Origin: Acholoe squamosa
Lineage: Eukaryota; Annelida; Polychaeta; Phyllodocida; Polynoidae
Length of the DNA stretch: 64,000 bases
Direction of reading: 5' to 3'
Assembly: GCA_949317995.1 (NCBI GenBank)
Contig: OX439044.1
Location: forward strand, 51,168,166-51,232,165
Both the position numbers and the translations under genes were made by a program. This document shows, in pieces, positions 30,656 to 46,221 of the stretch. A model generated the notes under the pieces. It saw nothing but the letters and a program-made list of their open reading frames with translations. It did no database searches and had not been told where the DNA came from. Every line of letters starts with the position of its first letter. The stretch's first letter is position 1.

Positions 30656-33600
30656 GTCAAGTTGTGCCACACTAGGGACACCTAGAGAGCAATAGAAAAA
30701 CTAAGACATGCAAGTGTGCATCCCCTTCCCCAGATGGTGCCACCAAGTAAGTATTGGGAGGGGAAAGAGAAAATTATGCTCAGCCTCTATCTTTGGTAAA
30801 TACGGGGGTAGGCTATAGATAGTTAAATTCAGCATTCTCATCCTGTTCAGGCCTTCTTGCATCATTTCATGGACACATGGCCCTGCCTTTTGCCATTATA
30901 TGGCAGAGACTTCAAAAGGTTTTTGGTCAATTTTACTAATGCATTGTAGCATATTATAAAATGTTACAAGGGGGGCCAAAAAGTGGCCAAATTTGTGTTA
31001 GGAAATACTTGAATGGCCCTTTAGTAACCTAAATCTTATTCTTGGCTACCAGCCTAAAACCACTTTGCATTTTGGTTTTACAATGTACAAGCACACGAAA
31101 ATGCATAAACTAATGGTTTTCTGAGGAGGTTCCAATGTTGACCATTGGTGGCAAGACTGAGCCACTTGGAGAATGACTGCTGCTTATGTACCACCTGCCA
31201 GAATAGGGTATTGGGTAGAGCTTTGAACTCACAATCAGAAGAACAGGAGTTCAAATCCCTGTGCTGTTATTCACATCGCATAACAGGGTTTTTTTTGTCA
31301 AACGATCTATAATAAAGTTAGCAATATAAGTCAAACTTTTTGTCCTGAGTCAAGAGATCTTGAAAACAGTTTTCATTTACATGCTTGGCAAAAGCAGCAG
31401 AGCAAAATGAAATGAAATCTTGAAAATTGACAATACATAAAAGGCTTTTTGATTCGTTGAGAACTGTGTTACCCTGCATTGTGAGTCAAGGGTTCTAACC
31501 ACTACCCTATTCTGGACAGATGACATATTGGAGGTAAAGTCTCAAACTCATTCAGATCACCAAGATCAGGCCTTATCTATTCATCACGGTTGGGTCAACT
31601 CACTTACACATGGTTTCTGAGAACCATTGCCCCCATTTGGTGTTTCACTCATACCCTCAGAACTACTTTCCTGTCCCTCCCCTTAAGACACGGGGCAGAG
31701 GACCAGAGTCTAGAAAGCTAGTACTTATGTCTGGGACCAGTATCCTAGTATATGGTCAAGTTGTGCCACACTAGGGACACCTAGAGAGCAATAGAAAAAC
31801 TAAGACATGCAAGTGTGCATCCCCTTCCCCAGATGGTGCCACCAAGTAAGTATTGGGAGGGGAAAGAGAAAATTATGCTCAGCCTCTATCTTTGGTAAAT
31901 ACGGGGGTAGGCTATAGATAGTTAAATTCAGCGTTCTCATCCTGTTCAGGCCTTCTTGCATCATTTCATGGACACATGGCCCTGCCTTTTGCCATTATAT
32001 GGCAGAGACTTCAAAAGGTTTTTGGTCAATTTTACAAATGCATTGTAGCATATAATAAAATGTTACAAGGGGGGCCAAAAAGTGGCCAAATTTGTGTTAG
32101 GAAATACTTGAATGGCCCTTTAGTAACATAAATCTTATTCTTGGCTACCAGCCTAAAACCACTTTGCATTTTGGTTTTACAATGTACAAGCACACGAAAA
32201 TGCATAAACTAATGGTTTTCTGAGGAGGTTCCAATGTTGACCATTGGTGGCAAGACTGAGCCACTTGGAGAATGACTGCTGCTTATGTACCACCTGCCAG
32301 AATAGGGTATTGGGTAGAGCTTTGAACTCACAATCAGAAGAACAGGAGTTCAAATCCCTGTGCTGTTATTCACATCGCATAACAGGTTTTTTTTTGTCAA
32401 ACGATCTATAATAAAGTTAGCAATATAAGTCAAACTTTTTGTCCTGAGTCAAGAGATCTTGAAAACAGTTTTCATTTACATGCTTGGCAAAAGCAGCAGA
32501 GCAAAATGAAATGAAATCATGAAAATTGACAATACATAAAAGGCTTTTTGATTCATTGAAACCTCAAGCATCAGACAAGCCTAGAACTCTGTTACCCTGC
32601 ATTGTGAGTCCAGTGTTCTAACCACTACCCTATTCTGGACAGATGACATATTGGAGGTAAAGTCTCAAACTCATTCAGATCACCAAGATCAGGCCTTATC
32701 TATTCATCATGGTTGGGTCAACTCACTTACACGTGGTTTCTGAGAACCACTGTCCCCATTTGGTGTTTCACTCATACCCTCACAATTACTTTCCTGTCCC
32801 TCCCCTTGAGACACAGGGCAGAGGACCAGAGTCTAGGAAGCTAGTACTTATGTCTGGGACCAGTATCCTAGTATACATGGTCAAGTTGTGCCACACTAGG
32901 GACACCTAGAGAGCAATAGAAAAACTAAGACATGCAAGTGTGCATCCCCTTCCCCAGATGGTGCCACCAAGTAAGTGTTGGGAGGGGAAAGAGAAAATTA
33001 TGCTCAGCCTCTATCTTTGGTAAATACGGGGGTAGGATATAGATAGTTAAATTCAGCGTTCTCATCCTGTTCAGGCCTTCTTGCATCATTTCATGGACAC
33101 ATGGCCCTGCCTTTTGCCATTATATGGCAGAGACTTCAAAAGGTTTTTGGTCAATTTTACAAATGCATTAAAGCATATGATAAAATGTTAAAAGGGGGGC
33201 CAAAAAGTGGCCAAATTTGTGTTAGGAAATACTTGAATGGCCCTTTAGTAACCTAAATCTTATTCTTGGCTACCAGCCTAAAACCACTTTGCATTTTGGT
33301 TTTACAATGTACAAGCACATGAAAATGCATAAACTAATGGTTTTCTGAGGAGGTTCCAATGTTGACCATTGGTGGCAAGACTGAGCCACTTGGAGAATGA
33401 CTGCTGCTTATGTACCACCTGCCAGAATAGGGTATTGGGTAGAGCTTTGAACTCACAATCAGAAGAACAGGAGTTCAAATCCCTGTGCTGTTATTCACAT
33501 CGCATAACAGGGTTTTTTTTGTCAAACGATCTATAATAAAGTTAGCAATATAAGTCAAACTTTTTGTCCTGAGTCAAGAGATCTTGAAAACAGTTTTCAT

Positions 33601-36600
33601 TTACATGCTTGGCAAAAGCAGCAGAGCAAAATGAAATGAAATCTTGAAAATTGACAATACATAAAAGGCTTTTTGATTCGTTGAGAACTGTGTTACCCTG
33701 CATTGTGAGTCGAGGGTTCTAACCACTACCCTATTCTGGACAGATGACATATTGGAGGTAAAGTCTCAAACTCATTCAGATCACCAAGATCAGGCCTTAT
33801 CTATTCATCACGGTTGGGTCAACTCACTTACACATGGTTTCTGAGAACCATTGCCCCCATTTGGTGTTTCACTCATACCCTCAGAACTACTTTCCTGTCC
33901 CTCCCCTTAAGACACGGGGCAGAGGACCAGAGTCTAGAAAGCTAGTACTTATGTCTGGGACCAGTATCCTAGTATATGGTCAAGTTGTGCCACACTAGGG
34001 ACACCTAGAGAGCAATAGAAAAACTAAGACATGCAAGTGTGCATCCCCTTCCCCAGATGGTGCCACCAAGTAAGTATTGGGAGGGGAAAGAGAAAATTAT
34101 GCTCAGCCTCTATCTTTGGTAAATACGGGGGTAGGATATAGATAGTTAAATTCAGCGTTCTCATCCTGTTCAGGCCTTCTTGCATCATTTCATGGACACA
34201 TGGCCCTGCCTTTTGCCATTATATGGCAGAGACTTCAAAAGGTTTTTGGTCAATTTTACAAATGCATTAAAGCATATGATAAAATGTTAAAAGGGGGGCC
34301 AAAAAGTGGCCAAATTTGTGTTAGGAAATACTTGAATGGCCCTTTAGTAACCTAAATCTTATTCTTGGCTACCAGCCTAAAACCACTTTGCATTTTGGTT
34401 TTACAATGTACAAGCACATGAAAATGCATAAACTAATGGTTTTCTGAGGAGGTTCCAATGTTGACCATTGGTGGCAAGACTGAGCCACTTGGAGAATGAC
34501 TGCTGCTTATGTACCACCTGCCAGAATAGGGTATTGGGTAGAGCTTTGAACTCACAATCAGAAGAACAGGAGTTCAAATCCCTGTGCTGTTATTCACATC
34601 GCATAACAGGTTTTTTTTTGTCAAACGATCTATAATAAAGTTAGCAATATAAGTCAAACTTTTTGTCCTGAGTCAAGAGATCTTGAAAACAGTTTTCATT
34701 TACATGCTTGGCAAAAGCAGCAGAGCAAAATGAAATGAAATCTTGAAAATTGACAATACATAAAAGGCTTTTTGATTCGTTGAAACCTCAAGCATCAGAC
34801 AAGCCTAGAACTCTGTTACCCTGCATTGTGAGTCCAGTGTTCTAACCACTACCCTATTCTGGACAGATGACATATTGGAGGTAAGGTCTCAAACTCATTC
34901 AGATCACCAAGATCAGGCCTTATCTATTCATCATGGTTGGGTCAACTCACTTACACGTGGTTTCTGAGAACCACTGCCCCCATTTGGTGTTTCACTCATA
35001 CCCTCACAATTACTTTCCTGTCCCTCCCCTTGAGACACAGGGCAGAGGACCAGAGTCTAGGAAGCTAGTACTTATGTCTGGGACCAGTATCCTAGTATAT
35101 GGTCAAGTTGTGCCACACTAGGGACACCTAGAGAGCAATAGAAAAACTAAGACATGCAAGTGTGCATCCCCTTCCCCAGATGGTGCCACCAAGTAAGTAT
35201 TGGGAGGGGAAAGAGAAAATTATGCTCAGCCTCTATCTTTGGTAAATACGGGGGTAGGCTATAGATAGTTAAATTCAGCGTTCTCATCCTGTTCAGGCCT
35301 TCTTGCATCATTTCATGGACACATGGCCCTGCCTTTTACCATTATATGGCAGAGACTTCAAAAGGTTTTTGGTCAATTTTACAAATGCATTGTAGCATAT
35401 AATAAAATGTTACAAGGGGGGCCAAAAAGTGGCCAAATTTGTGTTAGGAAATACTTGAATGGCCCTTTAGTAACATAAATCTTATTCTTGGCTACCAGCC
35501 TAAAACCACTTTGCATTTTGGTTTTACAATGTACAAGCACACGAAAATGCATAAACTAATGGTTTTCTGAGGAGGTTCCAATGTTGACCATTGGTGGCAA
35601 GACTGAGCCACTTGGAGAATGACTGCTGCTTATGTACCACCTGCCAGAATAGGGTATTGGGTAGAGCTTTGAACTCACAATCAGAAGAACAGGAGTTCAA
35701 ATCCCTGTGCTGTTATTCACATCGCATAACAGGTTTTTTTTTGTCAAACGATCTATAATAAAGTTAGCAATATAAGTCAAACTTTTTGTCCTGAGTCAAG
35801 AGATCTTGAAAACAGTTTTCATTTACATGCTTGGCAAAAGCAGCAGAGCAAAATGAAATGAAATCTTGAAAATTGACAATACATAAAAGGCTTTTTGATT
35901 CGTTGAGAACTGTGTTACCCTGCATTGTGAGTCGAGGGTTCTAACCACTACCCTATTCTGGACAGATGACATATTGGAGGTAAAGTCTCAAACTCATTCA
36001 GATCACCAAGATCAGGCCTTATCTATTCATCACGGTTGGGTCAACTCACTTACACGTGGTTTCTGAGAACCATTGCCCCCATTTGGTGTTTCACTCATAC
36101 CCTCAGAACTACTTTCCTGTCCCTCCCCTTAAGACACGGGGCAGAGGACCAGAGTCTAGAAAGCTAGTACTTATGTCTGGGACCAGTATCCTAGTATGTG
36201 GTCAAGTTGTGCCACACTAGGGACACCTAGAGAGCAATAGAAAAACTAAGACATGCAAGTGTGCATCCCCTTCCCCAGATGGTGCCACCAAGTAAGTATT
36301 GGGAGGGGAAAGAGAAAATTATGCTCAGCCTCTATCTTTGGTAAATACGGGGGTAGGCTATAGATAGTTAAATTCAGCGTTCTCATCCTGTTCAGGCCTT
36401 CTTGCATCATTTCATGGACACATGGCCCTGCCTTTTGCCATTATATGGCAGAGACTTCAAAAGGTTTTTGGTCAATTTTACAAATGCATTGTAGCATATA
36501 ATAAAATGTTACAACGGGGGCCAAAAAGTGGCCAAATTTGTGTTAGGAAATACTTGAATGGCCCTTTAGTAACATAAATCTTATTCTTGGCTACCAGCCT

Positions 36601-39547
36601 AAAACCACTTTGCATTTTGGTTTTACAATGTACAAGCACACGAAAATGCATAAACTAATGGTTTTCTGAGGAGGTTCCAATGTTGACCATTGGTGGCAAG
36701 ACTGAGCCACTTGGAGAATGACTGCTGCTTATGTACCACCTGCCAGAATAGGGTATTGGGTAGAGCTTTGAACTCACAATCAGAAGAACAGGAGTTCAAA
36801 TCCCTGTGCTGTTATTCACATCGCATAACAGGTTTTTTTTTGTCAAACGATCTATAATAAAGTTAGCAATATAAGTCAAACTTTTTGTCCTGAGTCAAGA
36901 GATCTTGAAAACAGTTTTCATTTACATGCTTGGCAAAAGCAGCAGAGCAAAATGAAATGAAATCATGAAAATTGACAATACATAAAAGGCTTTTTGATTC
37001 ATTGAAACCTCAAGCATCAGACAAGCCTAGAACTCTGTTACCCTGCATTGTGAGTCCAGTGTTCTAACCACTACCATATTCTGGACAGATGACATATTGG
37101 AGGTAAGGTCTCAAACTCATTCAGATCACCAAGATCAGGCCTTATCTATTCATCATGGTTGGGTCAACTCACTTACACGTGGTTTCTGAGAACCACTGCC
37201 CCCATTTGGTGTTTCACTCATACACTCACAATTACTTTCCTGTCCCTCCCCTTGAGACACAGGGCAGAGGACCAGAGTCTAGGAAGCTAGTACTTATGTC
37301 TGGGACCAGTATCCTAGTATACATGGTCAAGTTGTGCCACACTAGGGACACCTAGAGAGCAATAGAAAAACTAAGACATGCAAGTGTGCATCCCCTTCCC
37401 CAGATGGTGCCACCAAGTAAGTATTGGGAGGGGAAAGAGAAAATTATGCTCAGCCTCTATCTTTGGTAAATACGGGGGTAGGATATAGATAGTTAAATTC
37501 AGCGTTCTCATCCTGTTCAGGCCTTCTTGCATCATTTCATGGACACATGGCCCTGCCTTTTGCCATTATATGGCAGAGACTTCAAAAGGTTTTTGGTCAA
37601 TTTTACAAATGCATTAAAGCATATGATAAAATGTTAAAAGGGGGGCCAAAAAGTGGCCAAATTTGTGTTAGGAAATACTTGAATGGCCCTTTAGTAACCT
37701 AAATCTTATTCTTGGCTACCAGCCTAAAACCACTTTGCATTTTGGTTTTACAATGTACAAGCACATGAAAATGCATAAACTAATGGTTTTCTGAGGAGGT
37801 TCCAATGTTGACCATTGGTGGCAAGACTGAGCCACTTGGAGAATGACTGCTGCTTATGTACCACCTGCCAGAATAGGGTATTGGGTAGAGCTTTGAACTC
37901 ACAATCAGAAGAACAGGAGTTCAAATCCCTGTGCTGTTATTCACATCGCATAACAGGTTTTTTTATGTCAAACAATCTATAATAAAGTTAGCAATATAAG
38001 TCAAACTTTTTGTCCTGAGTCAAGAGATCTTGAAAACAGTTTTCATTTACATGCTTGGCAAAAGCAGCAGAGCAAAATGAAATGAAATCTTGAAAATTGA
38101 CAATACATAAAAGGCTTTTTGATTCGTTGAAACCTCGAGCATCAGACAAGCCTAGAACTCTGTTACCCTGCATTGTGAGTCCAGGGTTCTAACCACTACC
38201 CTATTCTGGACAGATGACATATTGGAGCTAAAGTCTCAAACTCATTCAGATCACCAAGATCAGGCCTTATCTATTCATCACGGTTGGGTCAACTCACTTA
38301 CACGTGGTTTCTGAGAACCATTGCCCCCATTTGGTGTTTCACTCATACCCTCAGAACTACTTTCCTGTCCCTCCCCTTAAGACACGGGGGAGAGGACCAG
38401 AGTCTAGGAAGCTAGTACTTATGTCTGGGACCAGTATCCTAGTATATGGTCAAGTTGTGCCACACTAGGGACACCTAGAGAGCAATAGAAAAGCTAAGAC
38501 ATGCAAGTGTGCATCCCCTTCCCCAGATGGTGCCACCAAGTGAGTATTGGGAGGGGAAAGAGAAAATTATGCTCAGCCTCTATCTTTGGTAAATACGGGG
38601 GTAGGCTATAGATAGTTAAATTCAGCGTTCTCATCCTGTTCAGGCCTTCTTGCATCATTTCATGGACACATGTCCCTGCCTTTTGCCATTATATGGCAGA
38701 GACTTCAAAAGGTTTTTGGTCAATTTTACAAATGCATTGTAGCATATAATAAAATGTTACAAGGGGGGCCAAAAAGTGGCCAAATTTGTGTTAGGAAATA
38801 CTTGAATGGCCCTTTAGTAACATAAATCTTATTCTTGGCTACCAGCCTAAAACCACTTTGCATTTTGGTTTTACAATGTACAAGCACACGAAAATGCATA
38901 AACTAATGGTTTTCTGAGGAGGTTCCAATGTTGACCATTGGTGGCAAGACTGAGCCACTTGGAGAATGACTGCTGCTTATGTACCACCTGCCAGAATAGG
39001 GTATTGGGTAGAGCTTTGAATTCACAATCAGAAGAACAGGAGTTCAAATCCCTGTGCTGTTATTCACATCGCATAACAGGTTTTTTTTTATCAAACGATC
39101 TATAATAAAGTTAGCAATATAAGTCAAACTTTTTGTCCTGAGTCAAGAGATCTTGAAAACAGTTTTCATTTACATGCTTGGCAAAAGCAGCAGAGCAAAA
39201 TGAAATGAAATCTTGAAAATTGACAATACATAAAAGGCTTTTTGATTCATTGAGAACTCTGTTACCCTGCATTTTGAGTCCAGAGTTCTAACCACTACCC
39301 TATTCTGGACAGATGACATATTTGAGGTAAAGTCTCAAACTCATTCAGATCACCAAGATCAGGCCTTATCTATTCATCACGGTTGGGTCAACTCACTTAC
39401 ACGTGGTTTCTGAGAACCATTGCCCCCATTTGGTGTTTCACTCATACCCTCAGAACTACTTTCCTGTCCCTCCCCTTAAGACACGGGGCAGAGGACCAGA
39501 GTCTAGAAAGCTAGTACTTATGTCTGGGACCAGTATCCTAGTATATG

Positions 39548-42500
39548 GTCAAGTTGTGCCACACTAGGGACACCTAGAGAGCCATCGAAAAACTAAGACA
39601 TGCAAGTGTGCATCCCCTTCCCCAGATGGTGCCACCAAGTAAGTATTGGGAGGGGAAAGAGAAAATTATGCTCAGCCTCTATCTTTGGTAAATACGGGGG
39701 TAGGCTATAGATAGTTAAATTCAGCGTTCTCATCCTGTTCAGGCCTTCTTGCATCATTTCATGGACACATGGCCCTGCCTTTTGCCATTATATGGCAGAG
39801 ACTTCAAAAGGTTTTTGGTCAATTTTACAAATGCATTGTAGCATATAATAAAATGTTACAAGGGGGGCCAAAAGGTGGCCAAATTTGTGTTAGGAAATAC
39901 TTGAATGGCCCTTTAGTAACATAAATCTTATTCTTGGCTACCAGCCTAAAACCACTTTGCATTTTGGTTTTACAATGTACAAGCACACGAAAATGCATAA
40001 AGTAATGGTTTTCTGAGGAGGTTCCAATGTTGACCATTGGTGGCAAGACTGAGCCACTTGGAGAATGACTGCTGCTTATGTACCACCTGCCAGAATAGGG
40101 TATTGGGTAGAGCTTTGAACTCACAATCAGAAGAACAGGAGTTCAAATCCCTGTGCTGTTATTCACATCGCATAACAGGATTTTTTTTGTCAAACGATCT
40201 ATAATAAAGTTAGCAATATAAGTCAAACTTTTTGTCCTGAGTCAAGAGATCTTGAAAACAGTTTTCATTTACATGCTTGGCAAAAGCAGCAGAGCAAAAT
40301 GAAATGAAATCATGAAAATTGACAATACATAAAAGGCTTTTTGATTCATTGAAACCTCAAGCATCAGACAAGCCTAGAACTCTGTTACCCTGCATTGTGA
40401 GTCCAGTGTTCTAACCACTACCCTATTCTGGACAGATGACATATTGGAGGTAAAGTCTCAAACTCATTCAGATCACCAAGATCAGGCCTTATCTATTCAT
40501 CATGGTTGGGTCAACTCACTTACACGTGGTTTCTGAGAACCACTGCCCCCATTTGGTGTTTCACTCATACCCTCACAATTACTTTCCTGTCCCTCCCCTT
40601 GAGACACAGGGCAGAGGACCAGAGTCTAGGAAGCTAGTACTTATGTCTGGGACCAGTATCCTAGTATACATGGTCAAGTTGTGCCACACTAGGGACACCT
40701 AGAGAGCAATAGAAAAACTAAGACATGCAAGTGTGCATCCCCTTCCCCAGATGGTGCCACCAAGTAAGTATTGGGAGGGGAAAGAGAAAATTATGCTCAG
40801 CCTCTATCTTTGGTAAATACGGGGGTAGGATATAGATAGTTAAATTCAGCGTTCTCATCCTGTTCAGGCCTTCTTGCATCATTTCATGGACACATGGCCC
40901 TGCCTTTTGCCATTATATGGCAGAGACTTCAAAAGGTTTTTGGTCAATTTTACAAATGCATTGTAGCATATAATAAAATGTTACAACGGGGGCCAAAAAG
41001 TGGCCAAATTTGTGTTAGGAAATACTTGAATGGCCCTTTAGTAACATAAATCTTATTCTTGGCTACCAGCCTAAAACCACTTTGCATTTTGGTTTTACAA
41101 TGTACAAGCACACGAAAATGCATAAACTAATGGTTTTCTGAGGAGGTTCCAATGTTGACCATTGGTGGCAAGACTGAGCCACTTGGAGAATGACTGCTGC
41201 TTATGTACCACCTGCCAGAATAGGGTATTGGGTAGAGCTTTGAATTCACAATCAGAAGAACAGGAGTTCAAATCCCTGTGCTGTTATTCACATCGCATAA
41301 CAGGTTTTTTTTTTGTCAAACGATCTATAATAAAGTTAGCAATATAAGTCAAACTTTTTGTCCTCAGTCAAGAGATCTTGAAAACAGTTTTCATTTACAT
41401 GCTTGGCAAAAGCAGCAGAGCAAAATGAAATGAAATCTTGAAAATTGACAATACATAAAAGGCTTTTTGATTCATTGAGAACTCTGTTACCCTGCATTGT
41501 GAGTCCAGGGTTCTAACCACTACCCTATTCTGGACAGATGACATATTGGAGCTAAAGTCTCAAACTCATTCAGATCACCAAGATCAGGCCTTATCTATTC
41601 ATCACGGTTGGGTCAACTCACTTACACGTGGTTTCTGAGAACCATTGCCCCCATTTGGTGTTTCACTCATACCCTCAGAACTACTTTCCTGTCCCTCCCC
41701 TTAAGACACGGGGCAGAGGACCAGAGTCTAGAAAGCTAGTACTTATGTCTGGGACCAGTATCCTAGTATATGGTCAAGTTGTGCCACACTAGGGACACCT
41801 AGAGAGCCATCGAAAAACTAAGACATGCAAGTGTGCATCCCCTTCCCCAGATGGTGCCACCAAGTAAGTATTGGGAGGGGAAAGAGAAAATTATGCTCAG
41901 CCTCTATCTTTGGTAAATACGGGGGTAGGCTATAGATAGTTAAATTCAGCGTTCTCATCCTGTTCAGGCCTTCTTGCATCATTTCATGGACACATGGCCC
42001 TGCCTTTTGCCATTATATGGCAGAGACTTCAAAAGGTTTTTGGTCAATTTTACAAATGCATTGTAGCATATAATAAAATGTTACAAGGGGGGCCAAAAGG
42101 TGGCCAAATTTGTGTTAGGAAATACTTGAATGGCCCTTTAGTAACATAAATCTTATTCTTGGCTACCAGCCTAAAACCACTTTGCATTTTGGTTTTACAA
42201 TGTACAAGCACACGAAAATGCATAAACTAATGGTTTTCTGAGGAGGTTCCAATGTTGACCATTGGTGGCAAGACTGAGCCACTTGGAGAATGACTGCTGC
42301 TTATGTACCACCTGCCAGAATAGGGTATTGGGTAGAGCTTTGAACTCACAATCAGAAGAACAGGAGTTCAAATCCCTGTGCTGTTATTCACATCACATAA
42401 CAGGTTTTTTTTTGTCAAACGATCTATAATAAAGTTAGCAATATAAGTCAAACTTTTTGTCCTGAGTCAAGAGATCTTGAAAACAGTTTTCATTTACATG

Positions 42501-45500
42501 CTTGGCAAAAGCAGCAGAGCAAAATGAAATGAAATCTTGAAAATTGACAATACATAAAAGGCTTTTTGATTCATTGAGAACTCTGTTACCCTGCATTTTG
42601 AGTCCAGAGTTCTAACCACTACCCTATTCTGGACAGATGACATATTTGAGGTAAAGTCTCAAACTCATTCAGATCACCAAGATCAGGCCTTATCTATCCA
42701 TCACGGTTGGGTCAACTCACTTACACGTGGTTTCTGAGAACCATTGCCCCCATTTGGTGTTTCACTCATACCCTCAGAACTACTTTCCTGTCCCTCCCCT
42801 TAAGACACGGGGCAGAGGACCAGAGTCTAGAAAGCTAGTACTTATGTCTGGGACCAGTATCCTAGTATATGGTCAAGTTGTGCCACACTAGGGACACCTA
42901 GAGAGCCATCGAAAAACTAAGACATGCAAGTGTGCATCCCCTTCCCCAGATGGTGCCACCAAGTAAGTATTGGGAGGGGAAAGAGAAAATTATGCTCAGC
43001 CTCTATCTTTGGTAAATACGGGGGTAGGCTATAGATAGTTAAATTCAGCGTTCTCATCCTGTTCAGGCCTTCTTGCATCATTTCATGGACACATGGCCCT
43101 GCCTTTTGCCATTATATGGCAGAGACTTCGAAAGGTTTTTGGTCAATTTTACAAATGCATTGTAGCATATAATAAAATGTTACAAGGGGGGCCAAAAGGT
43201 GGCCAAATTTGTGTTAGGAAATACTTGAATGGCCCTTTAGTAACATAAATCTTATTCTTGGCTACCAGCCTAAAACCACTTTGCATTTTGGTTTTACAAT
43301 GTACAAGCACACGAAAATGCATAAAGTAATGGTTTTCTGAGGAGGTTCCAATGTTGACCATTGGTGGCAAGACTGAGCCACTTGGAGAATGACTGCTGCT
43401 TATGTACCACCTGCCAGAATAGGGTATTGGGTAGAGCTTTGAACTCACAATCAGAAGAACAGGAGTTCAAATCCCTGTGCTGTTATTCACATCGCATAAC
43501 AGGATTTTTTTTGTCAAACGATCTATAATAAAGTTAGCAATATAAGTCAAACTTTTTGTCCTGAGTCAAGAGATCTTGAAAACAGTTTTCATTTACATGC
43601 TTGGCAAAAGCAGCAGAGCAAAATGAAATGAAATCATGAAAATTGACAATACATAAAAGGCTTTTTGATTCATTGAAACCTCAAGCATCAGACAAGCCTA
43701 GAACTCTGTTACCCTGCATTGTGAGTCCAGTGTTCTAACCACTACCCTATTCTGGACAGATGACATATTGGAGGTAAAGTCTCAAACTCATTCAGATCAC
43801 CAAGATCAGGCCTTATCTATTCATCATGGTTGGGTCAACTCACTTACACGTGGTTTCTGAGAACCACTGCCCCCATTTGGTGTTTCACTCATACCCTCAC
43901 AATTACTTTCCTGTCCCTCCCCTTGAGACACAGGGCAGAGGACCAGAGTCTAGGAAGCTAGTACTTATGTCTGGGACCAGTATCCTAGTATACATGGTCA
44001 AGTTGTGCCACACTAGGGACACCTAGAGAGCAATAGAAAAACTAAGACATGCAAGTGTGCATCCCCTTCCCCAGATGGTGCCACCAAGTAAGTATTGGGA
44101 GGGGAAAGAGAAAATTATGCTCAGCCTCTATTTTTGGTAAATACGGGGGTAGGATATAGATAGTTAAATTCAGCGTTCTCATCCTGTTCAGGCCTTCTTG
44201 CATCATTTCATGGACACATGGCCCTGCCTTTTGCCATTATATGGCAGAGACTTCAAAAGGTTTTTGGTCAATTTTACAAATGCATTGTAGCATATAATAA
44301 AATGTTACAACGGGGGCCAAAAAGTGGCCAAATTTGTGTTAGGAAATACTTGAATGGCCCTTTAGTAACATAAATCTTATTCTTGGCTACCAGCCTAAAA
44401 CCACTTTGCATTTTGGTTTTACAATGTACAAGCACACGAAAATGCATAAACTAATGGTTTTCTGAGGAGGTTCCAATGTTGACCATTGGTGGCAAGACTG
44501 AGCCACTTGGAGAATGACTGCTGCTTATGTACCACCTGCCAGAATAGGGTATTGGGTAGAGCTTTGAATTCACAATCAGAAGAACAGGAGTTCAAATCCC
44601 TGTGCTGTTATTCACATCGCATAACAGGTTTTTTTTTTGTCAAACGATCTATGATAAAGTTAGCAATATAAGTCAAACTTTTTGTCCTCAGTCAAGAGAT
44701 CTTGAAAACAGTTTTCATTTACATGCTTGGCAAAAGCAGCAGAGCAAAATGAAATGAAATCTTGAAAATTGACAATACATAAAAGGCTTTTTGATTCATT
44801 GAGAACTCTGTTACCCTGCATTGTGAGTCCAGGGTTCTAACCACTACCCTATTCTGGACAGATGACATATTGGAGCTAAAGTCTCAAACTCATTCAGATC
44901 ACCAAGATCAGGCCTTATCTATTCATCACGGTTGGGTCAACTCACTTACACGTGGTTTCTGAGAACCATTGCCCCCATTTGGTGTTTCACTCATACCCTC
45001 AGAACTACTTTCCTGTCCCTCCCCTTAAGACACGGGGCAGAGGACCAGAGTCTAGAAAGCTAGTACTTATGTCTGGGACCAGTATCCTAGTATATGGTCA
45101 AGTTGTGCCACACTAGGGACACCTAGAGAGCCATCGAAAAACTAAGACATGCAAGTGTGCATCCCCTTCCCCAGATGGTGCCACCAAGTAAGTATTGGGA
45201 GGGGAAAGAGAAAATTATGCTCAGCCTCTATCTTTGGTAAATACGGGGGTAGGCTATAGATAGTTAAATTCAGCGTTCTCATCCTGTTCAGGCCTTCTTG
45301 CATCATTTCATGGACACATGGCCCTGCCTTTTGCCATTATATGGCAGAGACTTCAAAAGGTTTTTGGTCAATTTTACAAATGCATTGTAGCATATAATAA
45401 AATGTTACAAGGGGGGCCAAAAGGTGGCCAAATTTGTGTTAGGAAATACTTGAATGGCCCTTTAGTAACATAAATCTTATTCTTGGCTACCAGCCTAAAA

Positions 45501-46221
45501 CCACTTTGCATTTTGGTTTTACAATGTACAAGCACACGAAAATGCATAAACTAATGGTTTTCTGAGGAGGTTCCAATGTTGACCATTGGTGGCAAGACTG
45601 AGCCACTTGGAGAATGACTGCTGCTTATGTACCACCTGCCAGAATAGGGTATTGGGTAGAGCTTTGAACTCACAATCAGAAGAACAGGAGTTCAAATCCC
45701 TGTGCTGTTATTCACATCACATAACAGGTTTTTTTTTGTCAAACGATCTATAATAAAGTTAGCAATATAAGTCAAACTTTTTGTCCTGAGTCAAGAGATC
45801 TTGAAAACAGTTTTCATTTACATGCTTGGCAAAAGCAGCAGAGCAAAATGAAATGAAATCATGAAAATTGACAATACATAAAAGGCTTTTTGATTCATTG
45901 AAACCTCAAGGATCAGACAAGCCTAGAAATCTGTTACCCTGCATTGTGAGTCCAGTGTTCTAACCACTACCCTATTCTGGACAGATGACATATTGGAGGT
46001 GAAGTCTCAAACTCATTCAGATCACCAAGATCAGGCCTTATCTATTCATCATGGTTGGGTCAACTCACTTACACGTGGTTTCTGAGAACCACTGCCCCCA
46101 TTTGGTGTTTCACTCATACCCTCACAATTACTTTCCTGTCCCTCCCCTTGAGACACAGGGCAGAGGACCAGAGTCTAGGAAGCTAGTACTTATGTCTGGG
46201 ACCAGTATCCTAGTATACATG
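39548..46221. repeat. Higher-order block: ~3.3 kb trimers
   Basis: Monomers at 39548, 40673 and 41773 (1125, 1100, 1099 bp) correspond in order to 42872, 43997 and 45097, an offset of 3324 bp. Shared diagnostic variants include AGCCATCGAAAAAC for AGCAATAGAAAAAC, CCAAAAGGTGGCC, and GCATAAAGTAATGG in the first member. The third member of the second trimer switches variant near its end (1125 bp), so the block has a recombination boundary. Confidence 0.8.
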
